DNA from: Torymus aiolomorphi
Lineage: Eukaryota > Arthropoda > Insecta > Hymenoptera > Torymidae
Reading direction: 5' to 3'
Length of the DNA stretch: 64,000 nucleotides
NCBI GenBank assembly: GCA_036365515.1
Contig: CM070874.1
Coordinates: forward strand, 112,331,235 to 112,395,234
This document shows positions 62,406 to 64,000 of this stretch, piece by piece. Under the pieces are notes generated by a model. The model saw nothing but the letters and a program-made list of their open reading frames with translations. It had not been told where the DNA came from and made no database searches. A program made the position numbers and the translations under genes. Each line of letters begins with the position of its first letter. The first letter of the stretch is position 1.

Positions 62406-62771
62406 ATAGTATATTATGCACCAAGGGAGGAAAAAACTTGGATAGTCCACAGCTGGTGTAAATTGCCACCCGAGCCGAAGGCGAGGGTGGCAATTTACAC
62501 GAGCTGTGGGCTGGCCAATTTTACTCCCGTGGAGCGTATACTATTTTTTTGCCTAGCGGGCCGAAAGTACCACTTTCGCTCCCGGCGCCCGATCGCGAAG
62601 GTTGTATTTTTGGCCTCGCTAGGCAAAAAAATAGTATACGCTCCAGCTCCACGGGAGTAAAATTGGCCAGCCCCCAGCTCGTGTTTGTCACCCTCGCCTT
62701 CGGCTCGGGTGGCAATTTACACGAGCTGTGGACTGTCCAAGTTTTTTCCTCCCTTGGTGCGTAATATACTA
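62406..62771. repeat. Family H repeat (copy 4), complete palindrome
   Basis: TAGTATATTATGCACCAAGG at the left pairs with CCTTGGTGCGTAATATACTA at the right. Inside, GAGCCGAAGGCGAGGGTGGC, TTTACTCCCGTGGAGCGTAT and GCCTAGCGGGCCGAAAGTAC each meet a partner. It is the most complete member of the family. Confidence 0.65.
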
Positions 62772-63054
62772 ATTTCTTGATGCCCTGGTGGAAAGTACGT
62801 GGTTTCGCCATTGTTTTCAATAGCGAAAGGACATTTAACCATTACTAGGGCTTTCCCCACTGACAGCAGCTTTCGCCACTCATGCTTCTGAGTTGGTAAC
62901 TAGGCAACTGCAGATTTTATTAATAGATTGTTTTAGAGGTTTTGTCAACATATTCAAAGTCATTAACCTATATGTACAACAAAAACAATCACTTCTGATC
63001 ATCAATCAACAAGCGATTTATATTGCTTTAATTTGTGAAATGGATAAACAGTAC

Positions 63055-63670
63055 ATTACGATACTAGTGGCATAATAGTTGTACTTTACGCTCATAGACA
63101 TAAGAGAGATAGACTGCGGGTGTAGGTTAGCGAGAGTGGCACCCTTTGAGAGAGAGATAGATGCATAGAAGGTATATGTAATACAAGGTATGCTGTCTCT
63201 CTAACGGATGTGCGTGAACGTAGTTAGAGGTGCCACTCTTGCTAACCTACACCCGCAGTCTATAACAGCGAATCCACATTGCATGAGCTATGCTCGATGC
63301 GCGATGTGCGATGCCTTCCGAAAAAAAGTTGTTGTCCGAAATCTATAAAATTTATAACTCTATGTTTAAAATTATTATAGGATTTATAATCTTAGAATTA
63401 TAAATCTTGTAGATTTCGGACAACAACTTTTTTTCGGACGGCATCGCGCATCGCGCATCGAGCATAGCTCATGCAATGTGGATTCGCTGTAATCCCTCTT
63501 ATGTCTATGTTTACGCTACGCTCGGGCGCTTATATACACGCCGTGCCATAAAGAATGACTTATGACACGTGTATGGTTCATTATTTTATAGCACTGACTG
63601 CATAAATCCGCCATGTCACGGATAGGCTTGACATAAATACGGATTTATGCCACGCAGTGCTATAAAGATT
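63055..63670. repeat. Family G repeat (copy 5) with nested hairpins
   Basis: The outer motifs are TTACGATACTAGTGGCATAA at the left and CGCTACGCTCGGGCGCTTAT, GTCACGGATAGGCTTGAC, GGATTTATGCCACGCAGTGC at the right. Between them are two separate hairpins, 63102-63263 (GACTGCGGGTGTAGGTTAGC and complement) and 63264-63490 (AGCGAATCCACATTGCATGA and complement), evidently inserted later. Confidence 0.6.
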
Positions 63671-64000
63671 GTTCATTAATAATGAATTGTCCTCATCGCT
63701 CGCTGCGCTCGTGTCGCAAATGTCGGGGCGGGCATCAAACTCCAACACGCTCGAGCTTTGATGAAATGAAAGACTCCTATAAGAGTCAGAGCAGAAAAGT
63801 GAGAATTAGTCGGGTTACATGCGAGAAGCTGAATACATGCTATATAAGGTGTTATCATTGTCGGTGGCAAAATATAATGGTAAAGGAGGCAGTACTGGGA
63901 CAAAACCTATTTTGGGACCAGAAGTGGGACAGCAGTAAAAAACTACTATGAACGGTTAAGGTGATAAAAGCCCCTGGTAACACACTCTGACGCACGCGCG
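63671..64000. other. Right-edge sequence, no supported gene
   Basis: It starts with TCGCTCGCTGCGCTCG, a motif of the family G style, followed by sequence without an identifiable product. An open frame at 63682-63951 has a few cysteines (CPHRSLRSCRKC) but no known domain. Confidence 0.35.

Noticed and set aside
63682..63951. Open frame of 89 residues at the right edge
   Set aside because: No domain, and it overlaps repeat-like sequence; not distinguishable from chance.

Overview
The window is a piece of an animal nuclear genome, most likely an insect and plausibly a hymenopteran. Genes have short AT-rich introns with GT-AG borders, the spacers are AT-rich, and the gene content is metazoan (YY1/Pho, FANCL, HP1, MED29, sepiapterin reductase, SLC46-type transporters). 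The species cannot be fixed from sequence alone. I recognise eleven multi- or single-exon genes and rebuilt their exons from splice signals; every rebuilt coding sequence keeps frame through to its stop. One further coiled-coil gene has no confident family.

Layout, left to right. At 0.7-1.3 kb is the first coding exon of a YY1/Pho zinc-finger gene (minus strand, continuing off the left edge). At 4.2-5.8 kb is FANCL (plus). At 6.8-11.6 kb is a small cluster of three gag-like sequences (minus), one open and two decayed. At 13.5-19.1 kb and 24.3-26.6 kb are two tandem SLC46-like transporters (plus) with CYB5RL (minus) between them. At 27.1-31.4 kb are a sepiapterin reductase (minus) and CCDC32 (minus), separated by only 9 bases. 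At 37.5-38.9 kb is a second, diverged sepiapterin reductase (minus). At 44.4-45.5 kb is HP1 (plus). At 46.5-49.6 kb is CEBPZ/Noc1 and at 50.8-56.3 kb MYBBP1A (both minus, both nucleolar ribosome-biogenesis factors). At 58.3-59.5 kb is a coiled-coil gene (plus), and at 59.8-60.3 kb MED29 (minus). Beyond 61 kb there are only repeats.

The remaining DNA is unusually rich in inverted-repeat elements, mostly non-autonomous DNA transposons. At least ten families are visible. Two groups insert at TTAA; three of these copies lie end to end sharing the TTAA between neighbours (29.06-30.49 kb), and a fourth copy precedes them. One family with ends ACCGACCCCCTTCCAGCC makes exact 9-base target duplications, as Mutator-like elements do. 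A full-length mariner at 34.3-35.6 kb has an open transposase frame but has lost the second catalytic aspartate (Gly instead). It sits in one arm of a large palindrome whose other arm preserves the empty site. Several insertions can be proved from empty sites within the window. Two further repeat families of odd, GC-rich symmetrical design recur four or five times and match no transposon group I recognise.

The genes are ordinary single-copy housekeeping genes plus two local duplications (SLC46-like, sepiapterin reductase). No CRISPR array, rRNA gene or convincing tRNA gene was seen.
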